In this document: piece after piece, positions 47,741 to 59,200 of the stretch
Position numbering within the stretch: position 1 is the stretch's first letter
Layout of the letters: each line of letters begins with the position of its first letter
NCBI GenBank assembly: GCA_025716855.1
Contig: JAIXMQ010000032.1
Span: 1-64,000 of the forward strand
Direction of reading: 5' to 3'
DNA: 64,000 nucleotides
Source of the DNA: Pilaira anomala
Taxonomy: Eukaryota; Mucoromycota; Mucoromycetes; Mucorales; Mucoraceae
Position numbers and translations under genes: made by a program
The notes under the pieces: model-generated
The model's database searches: none
Seen by the model: only the letters and a program-made list of their open reading frames with translations
What the model was told of the DNA's origin: nothing

Positions 47741-50037
47741 AATAAGCGATCGAGGCAATTTTAGTTGTAAAACAAAATTTATTAAACTTCTGGGTACGCA
47801 TCCTCCAAAAGGTGGCACTTGAATATGATGGAACTGAAACTGAAAATAAAGAAGAAGAGAAGCAATGGGATGCTTAAGATGAAAATTAATATGTACAAAA
47901 TATTCGAGATCTTTCAGCAGTACATGCACATGAACGAATTGCACGATTTCATATTCTTAGTTTACACGAGCTGTGTGAATATGATGAAGCCACTTTTAGT
48001 TTACCTCAAGAAATGAAACAACTTCACAAAAGTAAGTTATAATATCAAAAAAAAAAAAAATTCATTTTGCTAATAATGATTATGACAGCTTTAATTAGTT
48101 TAATGAAATTTTATGATGATCTTCGTGATGAAGGTATTGAAGCCGAAAACGAAGCAGGATTTCGTGCATATCACATCATCAATCAAATCAAGGATCCAAA
48201 TATTATTCAAAAATCCATATTCTTACCCATTCAGATATTCAGAAATCCATATATGAAACGTGCACTCGAGTTTCATGCACTCTCTCAAATATTGGAAACT
48301 GGAAGCGAGTTAAAAAATTTATTTCAAGTTTTTCAACTTGATTGCTGATCCAAGTACTCCGTTTTAATGGCGTGCTTATTGGAGACTCATTTCTCCGAGG
48401 TAAGAAAAGGTGCTCTCAAGGCAATGGATGCTTCCTATATGATGAAGGCAGGTGGTGTACTGGCTGAAGATGTAAGACAAATACTTGCGTATGATACTTT
48501 GGATCAATTGTTCAAGGAAGTGATGATGCATGGAAAAGAGTAGTAAAAAAAAAAGGTAGTAAAATCACGAATGACTTTTATCCGGATTTATATAAAGTGT
48601 AACAAGGCACATCGTCACGTGAATAAGGTTTTTTATAACTTTTGCATGAAATACACCATTACATCAATTTTTTTTTCACATGGCATACAGGCAGGTTTTT
48701 TTTCTCAAACGCCACACAAACAGGTTTTTTGGTTTCATTATAAATCATCTTTTTTTTATTTTGTTCTTTTCTTTCACTTTCTTCTTTTTACATATATTCC
48801 AAAATGAATCTTTCTTACCGCTCCATTTTTAATCTCTTCTTTTGCCACACTCCTTATCTAGAGAAGAGATTGTTCCAAGAAAAAAATAAGACCTGCATAA
48901 AACATGTTGTTATCAATAGTAAGTCTAATAATTTTATCAAAAAATAATTCATTTTGTCTAATAAATCTCAATAGAAAATGATCATTTTTTGTCCAAATTA
49001 CAGGTGAAAAAAGAACAAGTTACCTGGTTTTTTTCTTTAAAAAAAACTGTAAAGTATTTTGGTGGTTTAACGGCTAGTTGGATCAAATTTCATCCGTGAT
49101 TTTACTACCTCATTTTTTACTACTCTTTTACCCGGCACCTGTATGGTATCATCATAGATAATTCCTTAGGTAAACCTACACTTTTTTTTTGGACAAAAAA
49201 CATTATGAAAAAAGAACTTTGTATTCAAAGGTAAATATATATATATATATATATACAACAAAGCAAAAAGTGGGTTATTTTTTAAATTATGTAACGAGCT
49301 TTTTTCTTTTCTTTTTTTTTAGGACCTTTGTCCAATTCATCACAAAGAAAGTCATTGTTATTGGTAGAACCTAAAAAAGTAGGACGCTCATTCCAAGAAA
49401 TCGTAAATGGTGTGGACCCATTACCTCCTCAAACTCCCGCACTTGCCAATTTAAAACACACTGTTCCGCAACAAGCACAAGAGAAAAAGGAAGAAGACAA
49501 GAGCTAATACTATTTAGAGATTGAAAATCAGGTCAAGCTTGCTAATCAACGTCTGGAAGAAAGAAACAAGATAATTGAAGAAATGGTGCCGAATTAGTAG
49601 AAGCAGAAAAAAGAAGAAAGGAAGAGGAAGTCAAAAGTGAAATGATGCTTCTAAAGCAAGCTAAAGATAAAGGAAATCTGGAACAAGCTTTAGTCAGAGC
49701 ACAAGAAGAAAAGGGAAGATTAGAAGCCGAATTAGTAGAAGCAGGAAAACGAAGAAAGAAACTAGCAAGTATGGGTTTAAAAGCCTCGCGAATTCAGACA
49801 TGTAGAAAGATATGCAAGGGAATCATGCAACAAGTATTGTCAGAAGAGGAAAACGTGGCTGTACTTAAGAATGTACACACACAGAAGGTAGTGAGAAAAA
49901 TTGGTTTGTCTTGGTCGCAACGTACAACAAACATAATTTCAAAACGTCAGACTAAAATGATGCAATTAAAAGCGAATCGGCATTTAAACATGCATATGGT
50001 TACAGACAATCCATATATCCCAAGTGATGGTGATTAA
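47741..50037 (+). pseudogene. SAC3/GANP-family mRNA-export gene, decayed
   Basis: Recognisable blocks in order: VQNIRDLSAVHAHERIARFH then ILSLHELCEYDEATFSLPQE (about 47895-48015), a surviving intron (GTAAGT...GACAG, 48032-48088), ALISLMKFYDDLRDEGIEAE and NEAGFRAYHIINQIKDP, then ACLLETHFSEVRKGALKAMD and ASYMMKAGGVLAEDVRQILA, AYDTLDQL. A further exon-like part starts PLSNSSQRKSLLLVEPKK near 49325, and coiled coil EELVEAGKRRKK-like repeats run to 50037. These match the SAC3 domain of TREX-2-type mRNA export factors. In-frame stops (47877, 48346 and others) and a MITE insertion show it is dead. A functional SAC3 must exist elsewhere in the genome. Confidence 0.72.
48534..49129. mobile_element. 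MITE-like element with 40-bp terminal inverted repeats
   Basis: Left end AAAAGAGTAGTAAAAAAAAA followed by AGGTAGTAAAATCACGAATGA. The right end, reverse-complemented, reads AAAAGAGTAGTAAAAAATGA then GGTAGTAAAATCACGGATGA. About 596 bp long, no ORF, inserted in the SAC3 pseudogene. A target duplication is not obvious. Its interior is related to 37485-37715, upstream of the decayed TnpB/Fanzor-like ORF. Confidence 0.75.
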
Positions 50038-50093
50038 ATTGAAGTAAAAAGAAAAGTAGTAAGGCCTGGTTTTAAGAAAGAGCAGTGCCTGTT

Positions 50094-50096
<3 letters not shown>

Positions 50097-50135
<39 letters not shown>

Positions 50136-50981
50136 ATTATAGTAAGTTTCGATTTGAAATTGTTGCTGTGATTTTGTCGCTGTGATATTCGACAAAGGAA
50201 TCAAGTTGATCCTTTGTAATCCAAGACTGTTCCTAAAAAAAGCGAGCAACTGCTTTTGCAATGTGATCCCTAATGTAAGGAAGAGCACGGACGAGACGGT
50301 TGTTATGTTTTTCAATTGCAAGTGATGATTTTTCTGTTGAAGAAATATTCTTGAATTGTGGGTCGGAAATGGTGGTATGATGTGTTGGTATGTAATCTGG
50401 TAAGTTACTAACACCGTGATTTTTGAGAATCATAATGATTTCCTCTCGGTAACCGTTATGCACTAGTAGTGCAACAACTGTACGGCTAGGATAGTGGGCA
50501 TTCAAGACCCGACTGTTATTAACACCAAGTGAGTTGAGGTTGCTGCGTTGTGTTTTACGGCTTATGCGAGATTTGGAAGGAGAGCAAAGATATGTAAATC
50601 CTTGGTGAGTTATTGTGCTGAAAGTGCTTTTAGTGCTTTGTTGATTTGAGTTGTTGTAACTACTGTTTTTTGTTGAGAGGATGAAGTAGTATTTGCTGTA
50701 GTGCGTATTTTTTTTTTTTTTGGTGTTGGTATTATTTGATTTTTTTGTGCTTTGAGTTTATTTTTTGGTGGTGGTGGTTTAGCTGCAATCTCAGCCCATT
50801 TAGATGAAGCTATTCCACCATTATTGTTGTTGTGTTGTTGTTGGTTGTTGGTGTTTTGTGATAAAGCAATAGTTGAAGATTCGCTAGTAATGCTGTCTTC
50901 AACGGGTGACATTTCGATATCTTCTATGCTGGAAGGATATCGTTTATAAAGCTGTACCTTCTCATGCTCAGCCATATGCAA
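50097..50981 (-). mobile_element. LINE-type retrotransposon fragment (ORF1 remnant) with poly(A) tail
   Basis: On -, an ORF from 50981 (MHMAEHEKVQLYKRYPSS) contains GIASSKWAEIAAKPPPPKNK and a Lys/Thr/Asn-rich stretch. A second frame continues FTYLCSPSKSRISRKTQRSN, then SLGVNNSRVLNAHYPSRTVV and ALLVHNGYREEI, the style of fungal LINE ORF1 (gag-like) proteins. The copy ends in a 38-nt A-run (T-run 50097-50134 on +), as expected for target-primed reverse transcription. Reverse transcriptase is missing. Frames are broken, so it is dead. Family call is by remembered similarity. Confidence 0.55.
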
Positions 50982-51764
50982 TTAATGAACGTGCATATTA
51001 TGCACTTGCTGCTGAGGGGGTTGCACTTGAAAGCAAAGACTTCGTAAGTTTTGATATACCTATTGATAGATTATTTTACCAGGATAACTAATTTTTATTT
51101 TAATTAGCCTTCAACCCTTGATGCTATTTGGGCAGCAGAAGACTTTTCTTTGGATATGTATTGTAGATTCAAAGACAATATGCTGTATTTTTCTAAATCA
51201 GAACTTGATACTTTAATGTTAGCAAAGCCCACATGGCAACTGTTAATTAGTGTATCTGCCTTTGATATGGATTCTTCCGCCTGGTTTCAACACAAATTTG
51301 GTCTAGATGGGGAACTCCTTCGAAGGGATTCATTTTATGAATATTTTAACATTAAAATCAGTATGATGACACCCGTGTTAAACATCGCGTGTGATACTGC
51401 CTTCCAAACGGGTGGTATCTTTTCTCTTTACCTGGGCAGGCATTTAACAAGACTCAAGTTGAAATGTAAGTGATATCAATATGAGGAAAATGATATTAAT
51501 TTTTTTATTATTATTAGGATGAAGTACTGGGATGACAACAAGTCGAGATTGAATACTTTTCATTGTTTAAATCCAGGATTGAAAGTAAGGGTTTTATTTA
51601 CCTACTTTCCTGTATCAAACACTGAAACTGAAGTAGTAAGAATCCCTGATCTGCTTGGATTTGAATCCAGTCCTCTCTTAAGTGACTACCATATTCTAAT
51701 TATGAATCCTAACACTATTGTAAATCGTTTACGGGAAGAGATTGATTGGATTTCACACACATAA
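50945..51764 (+). pseudogene. Unrecognised gene fragment with surviving introns
   Basis: Exon-like segments: about 50945-51043 (YKAVPSHAQPYAINERAYYA, ending GAC TTC|GTAAGT), 51108-51465 (PSTLDAIWAAEDFSLDMYCR onward; includes WFQHKFGLDGELLRRDSFYE and ILNIACDTAFQTGG-like text) and 51518-51764 (KYWDDNKSRLNTFHCLNPGL to stop). The first join is in phase, the second is not, and no start codon is found upstream because LINE-derived sequence abuts the 5' side. Likely a gene truncated by the retroelement. Family unknown. Confidence 0.4.
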
Positions 51765-52234
51765 ATAAATAAATGAATAAAAATTTCTGAGATGTTCGAG
51801 CTATTAAAGTGATAGGACAAACGGAAATAAAAGCAATAAAAAATATATAACAAAATTAAAATAAATCAGACTGAAAAAATAAACTAAACTTTATTAAAAG
51901 GTATAAAAAGTGTTTGATTACATGTAGTAAATGGAAGTTAAACAAGTGAAGCATGAATTGTGAAACATAGCCATGATAAATGATCTATTACAACAAACAT
52001 GTTGCTGAAAATAAGATAAAAGGTCCCCAAGTATTGTAACTGGTTGCTGTACCTGATAATTATAAAAGAGGCTTGTTGATCATAGAGACAATGATGTGAA
52101 TTATATCTTAGCCAATTAGATAATTATTGTAGTGTGAATAACCTTATAGTATCGTAAAGTAGTGAATGATATTAGAGCATGTGTAATTACATATATGAGA
52201 ATATAATGTGCTCGTTTACAACAATTTCCTTATA

Positions 52235-52238
<4 letters not shown>
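51765..52238. other. Intergenic AT-rich DNA
   Basis: No ORF, RNA gene or repeat recognised. Confidence 0.5.
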
Positions 52239-52306
<68 letters not shown>

Positions 52307-52690
52307 GATTTAGATAAAATTATCAGCTCTTTCAATACGTTTCGTATTATGTCCAACCAATTTCATGCAGCTCTCCTAATGAGTTTATTTTTAACATTCT
52401 TTGCTGATAGTATCTTTAACAAAGTAAACACAACTGATTATAGTATACTTCAAACACGTCTTGAAGGGGCGATAATAAATATAGCATGTTATTTATTATT
52501 TTTTTATTTAAGACGACGAGTGCTTGAGAAATCCAATTGGTGTTTTCTCGTAATCGTTTTACAAGATTAAAATTTCTACAACTAGTTAAAAATAAATTAT
52601 TTCTACTGCCATTTTTATTAAACAGTTCCCTTTGTAATTTAAAAAGTCTACTAGGATTTAGCATTCATTTTTTAATTGGAGCGAGTTAAT
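52239..52690 (-). mobile_element. Probable retro-inserted fragment with a 62-nt poly(A)
   Basis: A T-run from 52239 to 52300 on + is a 62-nt A-tail on -. Upstream of it on - a small ORF (52416-52664) encodes NPSRLFKLQRELFNKNGSRN and RLRENTNWISQALVVLNKK, which looks like a protein 3' end. The arrangement (ORF end, short 3' UTR, long poly-A) fits a 5'-truncated retro-copy. Source gene unknown. Confidence 0.4.
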
Positions 52691-53261
52691 GTTTAGGGTC
52701 CAAGTGGGACAACATAATAGGCCATTAAAAAAAAAAAGGCCTATAAAAAAAGTGATCGGTCATGTTACTGAATGTCGGGTGTTTGCCTAATTAATTAAGC
52801 ACTTGTGATATGTACATACTTTTAAACTTTTGAAAAATAGGTAGAGCCAACATACATTATAATCAACGAAACTGAAAGAGAAATAGCAAACTGTAATGTT
52901 TCAATTACAGAAAAAACAATTACAGCCTTTTGATTGGGTACGGAAACCATCATGGCAAATGAAAAAAAGACCTGCATAGGCTTCATAGAAGAGTTATGGA
53001 TGATTCAAAAAAAGTATTTTTATTTAATTTATATGTAATTGTTTGAAAATGGGAATTAAACATCTGTTATCATGTCTACAAACATGTAATTATATAAATT
53101 ACATGTATAAACTATTTGATAAAAAAGATATTTTAGAGCGTATTATGTGTATGGTATTCTAATTTTAAAACAAAAAGAATTTTCTAAGTAAAAAGCTGAA
53201 ATCGCTCAGGAGTTTATTTTTTATTATTTAAACTGAAGTAAATTAATTGATGTAGTAATAA
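52691..53261. other. Intergenic DNA 3' of TRA1
   Basis: AT-rich, includes the TRA1 3' UTR. No gene seen. Confidence 0.5.
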
Positions 53262-56200
53262 TTAAAGCCAAGGCATCCAAGTACATTCCATCTGCGCCAT
53301 TTTTTGAGGGTTACTTGCTTGAGATATCAAATCAATAACATTTTGGTTTAAAGGCTTTCCTGTAGTTAAAGTCTTTTCGCGGTCTGCCTTGCAAGATAAA
53401 AATTGTGCTTTGGTTTGAACTTGAATAACGTTGGTATTGATTCTTTCACGGAATTGAGCATCAGTAACAGAACGATGATTGGCCAAGTGCCAAGTTGCAA
53501 GTTCATCTCGAACAAACAGGCAAAGGTATTGATCCAAATCAAATTCAGGTTCTGTTAGACAGCGTGCGGTCGCCATCAATGAACTAGTAAATAGACCTTC
53601 AATACCGATAGGTGTCATAAATTCTTGAATATTAGGTGTGAATCTGAAAGGTATAGCTTCGCCATTACCAAATAATGGATTAGCTGCGTTCCAACCTAAT
53701 CGAATAATAATAATAAAAAAATCAATAACATTTCGTTAAAGTAATATATTGAAATATTTACCTGGTAAAAGTTCTGTCATCCATACGTTACCAGTGCTAC
53801 GAGAAATCATAACTTTGTGAGGCATTCTATGACCAACACTGAATATATAGGCCATTAATGTAGCAGTAGCGTATTGAGCAATGAATCGTTTGCGAAGCAT
53901 CCAATAATCAGTGTAAGAGCTCATTGTTTTGAATAAATACTAATAAATTTATAAATAAATTAATAAGTATATATTTTTTCTTACAAAAAAAAAAAAAAAT
54001 CAATTTCAAAGCTTACTTTGCTGAGGATATTAGAAGGGACCATATTTGTTGAAATATAATCGTTGATTTCCATACGCAAATTCAAAAGTTCAGTCTTCTG
54101 ATTGATGATCTAAAAGAGAAATATATCAGTTTTTTTTTCTTTGTTATTAGAGAAATCACTTACGTCTTTCTTCTCATTAATGTTACTTTTAAACTTTTCG
54201 ACAAAGTAAACCAATGGATCATCCTTATGCATATGTACACTGTCACAATGGTCTTCATAGATATCGTACAACGATGTGTAAGAAGGATCATCTTGTACCA
54301 TTCGTACGTTAGGGGCAAGGGGTACAATAGCAGGTAGGTGGAACACCAAGTTTCGCATTCTACTCTCTTTTCTGCGTTCCAGAATATAATTTAACATACG
54401 GAACAATTGCATCAATCTTTCTTCACGACGGAATTGACGGGCCACAGGATTTTGAATCAAGAAAGGGTGAATAGTACCATCATGGCCACGAATAGTCAAG
54501 CGACGGTAACAATTTCCATAGCTTCTAATGATTTCGACTTCTGGTAAAAATCTATCAATACGTAAAAAGTCGTTTGCATTATCCTTGAGCATCAAATATT
54601 GTCCAGGAATTTCTACATCATCGAATTTCTGGTGTTGGAACTCTACAAGATAGTGACTAGAAGCTTCCAATTTATGTTTACGAGGTCGAGCATCCAGCAT
54701 AGCTTCAAACTTATCACGCCATAAACGTAATTTGGCTACATATTCTTCCAAATTTAGCTTTGCTTTGGCAAAATCGTTAACAAAAGCGGTCTTCATATGT
54801 CCAGGATATAAACTATCAGCAAATCTATGTATATTAGCAACTGTTGCATGTGTCAATTGAAAAGTATCATTAGGGTTGGTCAAACGAGTTAATAATTGCT
54901 ACGAAAAAAAAAAAAAATTAGAAAAGTTTTTCGGCTCAATGATAAAATAACTTACTTGTGCACCTTCGTTATATAACGCAACGACTAATCTGTACATGTC
55001 TTCATCTGCTTGAGGCTTAAACTTCAATTGTATTTGATCAACCATTGTTTCCATTGATAAAGCCAGTAAAGGATACCCAGTTTTCAACATGGACATGATT
55101 TCATCCAATGGACTTGCGACAGCAGGAGTAGGATTAATTTGAGTCGGTAAAGGACCTCTGTTACCAGGGATACTAGGGAAAGCTGATGCTTGTTGAGATG
55201 ATGTGGTTGTATTCTCACTTGCATTACTTATAGCAGGAGAGGGCTGTGCCATTGAAGGTGTGGATTCTTTTTCAGATGCTGATTCTTCGGTCATAACAGG
55301 AGTTAAGTCACCAAGTTCTTTTTCCTTAGTTTCTTCTGTGATATCCATATTATCTTCCTCACGTTTCGGCTCTTTGTCAATATCCATAGACTCTTCTTTG
55401 GCTGCTTGAGACGCAGCAGCAGTGGCTTCTTGTTGTTGAGCAGCTTCAGCAGCCATACTGGCCTGTAAGACACTAGCACGCTTTAACATGTCCTCCTTTG
55501 CAGTTCTCAATTGGAAATGAAGAGCTTGAGGATACTGTTTAGCAATACGAATCAAAATAGCGCGAGCATGTCTGCCTTCACGATGTTGCAGTGCTGTTAG
55601 TAATTGAGGAATGAAAGTGATCCAGTACCAGACAGGCCATTCGCCCTTGTATCCTTCAACTGCACGAGAAATGGTTCCATTTTGATCATCCAAGCTAAGT
55701 AACCATAAAATACGTAAAAGGTGTTTACGAGCCTTCGCATTCTTATAAAGCCCAGAGGCTTGCAGATAACAACTGACTGCACTGTTAGCCCATGACAAAT
55801 CTTTAGGGTTTTCTTTGAATCGACGATCATTGTATCTACCCCATTCCGCCCAGGCACGAGGCAATGTCATATCAATTTGTACAGCATTGACATAGGCTTC
55901 ATTGGCTTCGTTATTATGGTGTAACTTTGCAAGGAACATACCTTTAAGTGTAAAAAACTCAGCCTTTTGTTGATGCGTGAAATACATGAGATTTGTATTG
56001 TTAATAACATCAAGACCAGCTGTTAATTCATTGGGATTTTGGTAATAACATTTAGCTTGTTCACGTAATTTCAAAAATGCTTCTTGAATTTCAATATTGG
56101 GAAGTGTGTAAATCTTGGTAAGGTAGTTAATACAGACATCGTAAAGATGATGTTTACGAGCAACATGCGCAAATCGATTGATTATCCAAGCAGTTTCGTG

Positions 56201-59200
56201 ATAGCCACGGTAAGCATATGAATGTCCACTACTAGCATTTGTCTGGCCAGCAACAGGCTGAAGTAAAGGTATTAATGGCAAGTAAGTTCGATTGATCGCA
56301 CTAAAGATATGTTGACGCCATGCAACTAAGTCACTCCATACATTGATGTCATCCCACATGTTAGGCAAACGTTCACGCCATGTACCTAAAATACTACGAA
56401 GTTCGGCAGATTTTAAATCCAAATTCTGTGCTGTAGTACTTGACAAACTTTTGAAGATTTGGCTCGCCTCAGAAAGCTCCAAATATTGCTGAAAGGTTTG
56501 TAATAAGGGTAAATGACTTTGCGTGACAACCATAGGTAAAGAATGCCACTTGCGAAGTGCTAATTGAACACCTTCTTCACAAATACGTGTAAATTCAGGG
56601 ATATGCTCTTGACTAGTTTGAGATTTAATAAGGGATAAAAATCCTTCAAAAACCTTATGACGAGGAGCAGGAAAATCAGAGAGTTGATGTAATGATTGTT
56701 CTAATAATTCACGCTCTGCAGTCCAGTCTGATAAACGCCATGCACATTCAAGTAAAAGTCCAGTGTTGTTGTCATGTTTAGCCAAATCAGATAATATATC
56801 CCATTGTTGAAGTTTTTGTGTACACATAATCCAATGGTCTTCCCATAACATACTTTCAGATTCGGTGTGTGCCAATACACCACCTCTTGCTTTAATCTGA
56901 ATATTTTCATACATGTGTTGTGCTTGTTGCCACATACCACATTGTTCATAGGAAACTGTCATATTTGTTTCAGAATAAACACTGCGACGACGCCAAAGAC
57001 CGTATAACATATCTTCTTCATTTAACAAAGAATACATTTCAGCAAGTGAATCTAAAGTACGTTGTTGATTTACTTGTTCTTCCTTGGGTACATCAACTAA
57101 TCTTCCTGTGATAACTTGTTTTTGAAGCATTTCAACTGCAGTATGCCAGCAATTATGCGTTTTACCCAAATACTTTATCAAATGAGAATTTAATTGAACT
57201 GGTGGGTTTGTATTTGATATACCAGTTAATAAAGCTTGAATTACATTTGGTCTACGTTCGGACTGTTTAGAATGATAGTCTTTTGAAAGTAATACATTCA
57301 ATACTTTGTTGATGTCATGACGTTCTACACTTGAAAGTGCAGTCCAACACATAGGGAACAGATCAACCCAGAGTTTAAATGCTGTATCGTCATCTAAATA
57401 TTGTAATTGACGTATATCATCCAACATATCTTTAAATTGAACACCTTGTAATGTCTTTAAAAATTCTCGGTGTTTTTGAATGGCATCAGTAACTACAACT
57501 GGTACAACAGTATCTACTTCCATTCGGCAATTATCTTCGTCATTTCCAAAAATACCTATAGGCTTTACCTTTAGAGTGTATGGTGCAGAGACATGAGTAT
57601 CAATCTTAACTGAGCCAATTAACAAATCTAATGCTTGATGTAACCAGAATGAATTGGCTAAAGGCTCCCAATTTTGTACACCTAAAATGTAATTTAACCT
57701 AGTAGCTAAAGGTCGACTAATACTTTTGTCAAAGATGTCCATAAATTGAGCTCGAATGATAGGATTTTCATTTCTTGTACCTAATAAAAAGGCTTGTTCC
57801 ATACGAACTGTAAGTTCGGATCTTGCAAAAGTGGGGTTACTATAAATCTTGAGAACCAGGTTTAAGAAATCTTCAGTTAATTTAGCGTTGTGTCGAGTTT
57901 CAATAGTCATCATCTTTCCGAGTAAACCAGCCTTCTCTTTAATGGTTGGAATCGGTTCAACCTTATTCAGGACCCATTCGCTCAACATATCAAGAATATT
58001 TCGTAAAAGTTGTACATCAGGTGATTTTTCGATTAATTGAATAAGACAAGTCAAGAACCAGCGACGTTGATCACCCAAATTCGCAATACGCTTCTTTAAG
58101 AGTGATAGACCTAATATCAATAAGCTGACTTGAGATTCATAGGTCATACTTGGTACAGAATGCGAGGGTAACGTGTGTTCCTTAGTCAATAACTGAAGCA
58201 TCTTGACTATACCAGGTACATAAGGGTCTAGGTATTCGCACTGACTACTGCTTGCCGCCTGTAAGAGTTTGAGTACACTATAAATATTGGTCATATTGGC
58301 TAAACCTTCTTTGATAGTGGTATCAATTAAATTCATAAAAGCAATGACCTCAGGTGGCTGTTCGGGTTGTAATATAGCTGTGGGTAACCCATCAGCACCT
58401 TCTATCTTTACTTCTACATCCCCGGTGGTAGATGAAGTAGATACAGAAGCAGTTAAGTTGGCCTTGTCTTTGTTTACGGCTTCAATAACACGAACCAGGA
58501 CAGGGTATAAAGCTGTTTGAATACGAGCATTTTCTGATTTGATACTTGATTCTAATAATCGATAAAGTTGACCCATATTGGTAATAATCCAGTTGGTATC
58601 TCTATGGGTAATATCCGCATTTAAAATTTCTAAGGCACTACATACACTAGCTGCAATCATTTCATTAGCTTCCTTGAATATAAGCGATCGTTCCAAGTGA
58701 TTAAAGCGAACATGAACATCAGGCCATAAATCAGGTTTCAAAAATGATTTTACAAGTTCAATTGTTCTTTGAACAAGTCGTTTTTGAATCATATCGGATG
58801 GACTAAATACCATACAAGAGAGACGTACAAGATAACCAACAACATTTTCTCGTAGTGTTAAACTTGGTGAATATTCCTTAACGTCAGGCTTACTTTCGTT
58901 TGAAGGGATTGCCTTAACCTCACCTGTAGAAGTTTGAATTTGCGCCTTCTTACTAGGGCTGTTGTTTTCCTCTGGTTCATCATCAATATCCATTTTACGT
59001 TTATTTGGTGAACTTGGTTCGGCTTCATTCTCTAGTTCAATACGTTTTTGCTCCCATTTAATGATCAACTCTGCCAATTCTACAGTTAACATCTTGTGCT
59101 CAGGTGTAGCATTTTGAAGAAGTCCCAATTTAGGTAGCGTATTGACGATTTGAGGCAAGAAATGTTCTCGGTATTCAAAAAATAAGTCTGAATGACGAAT

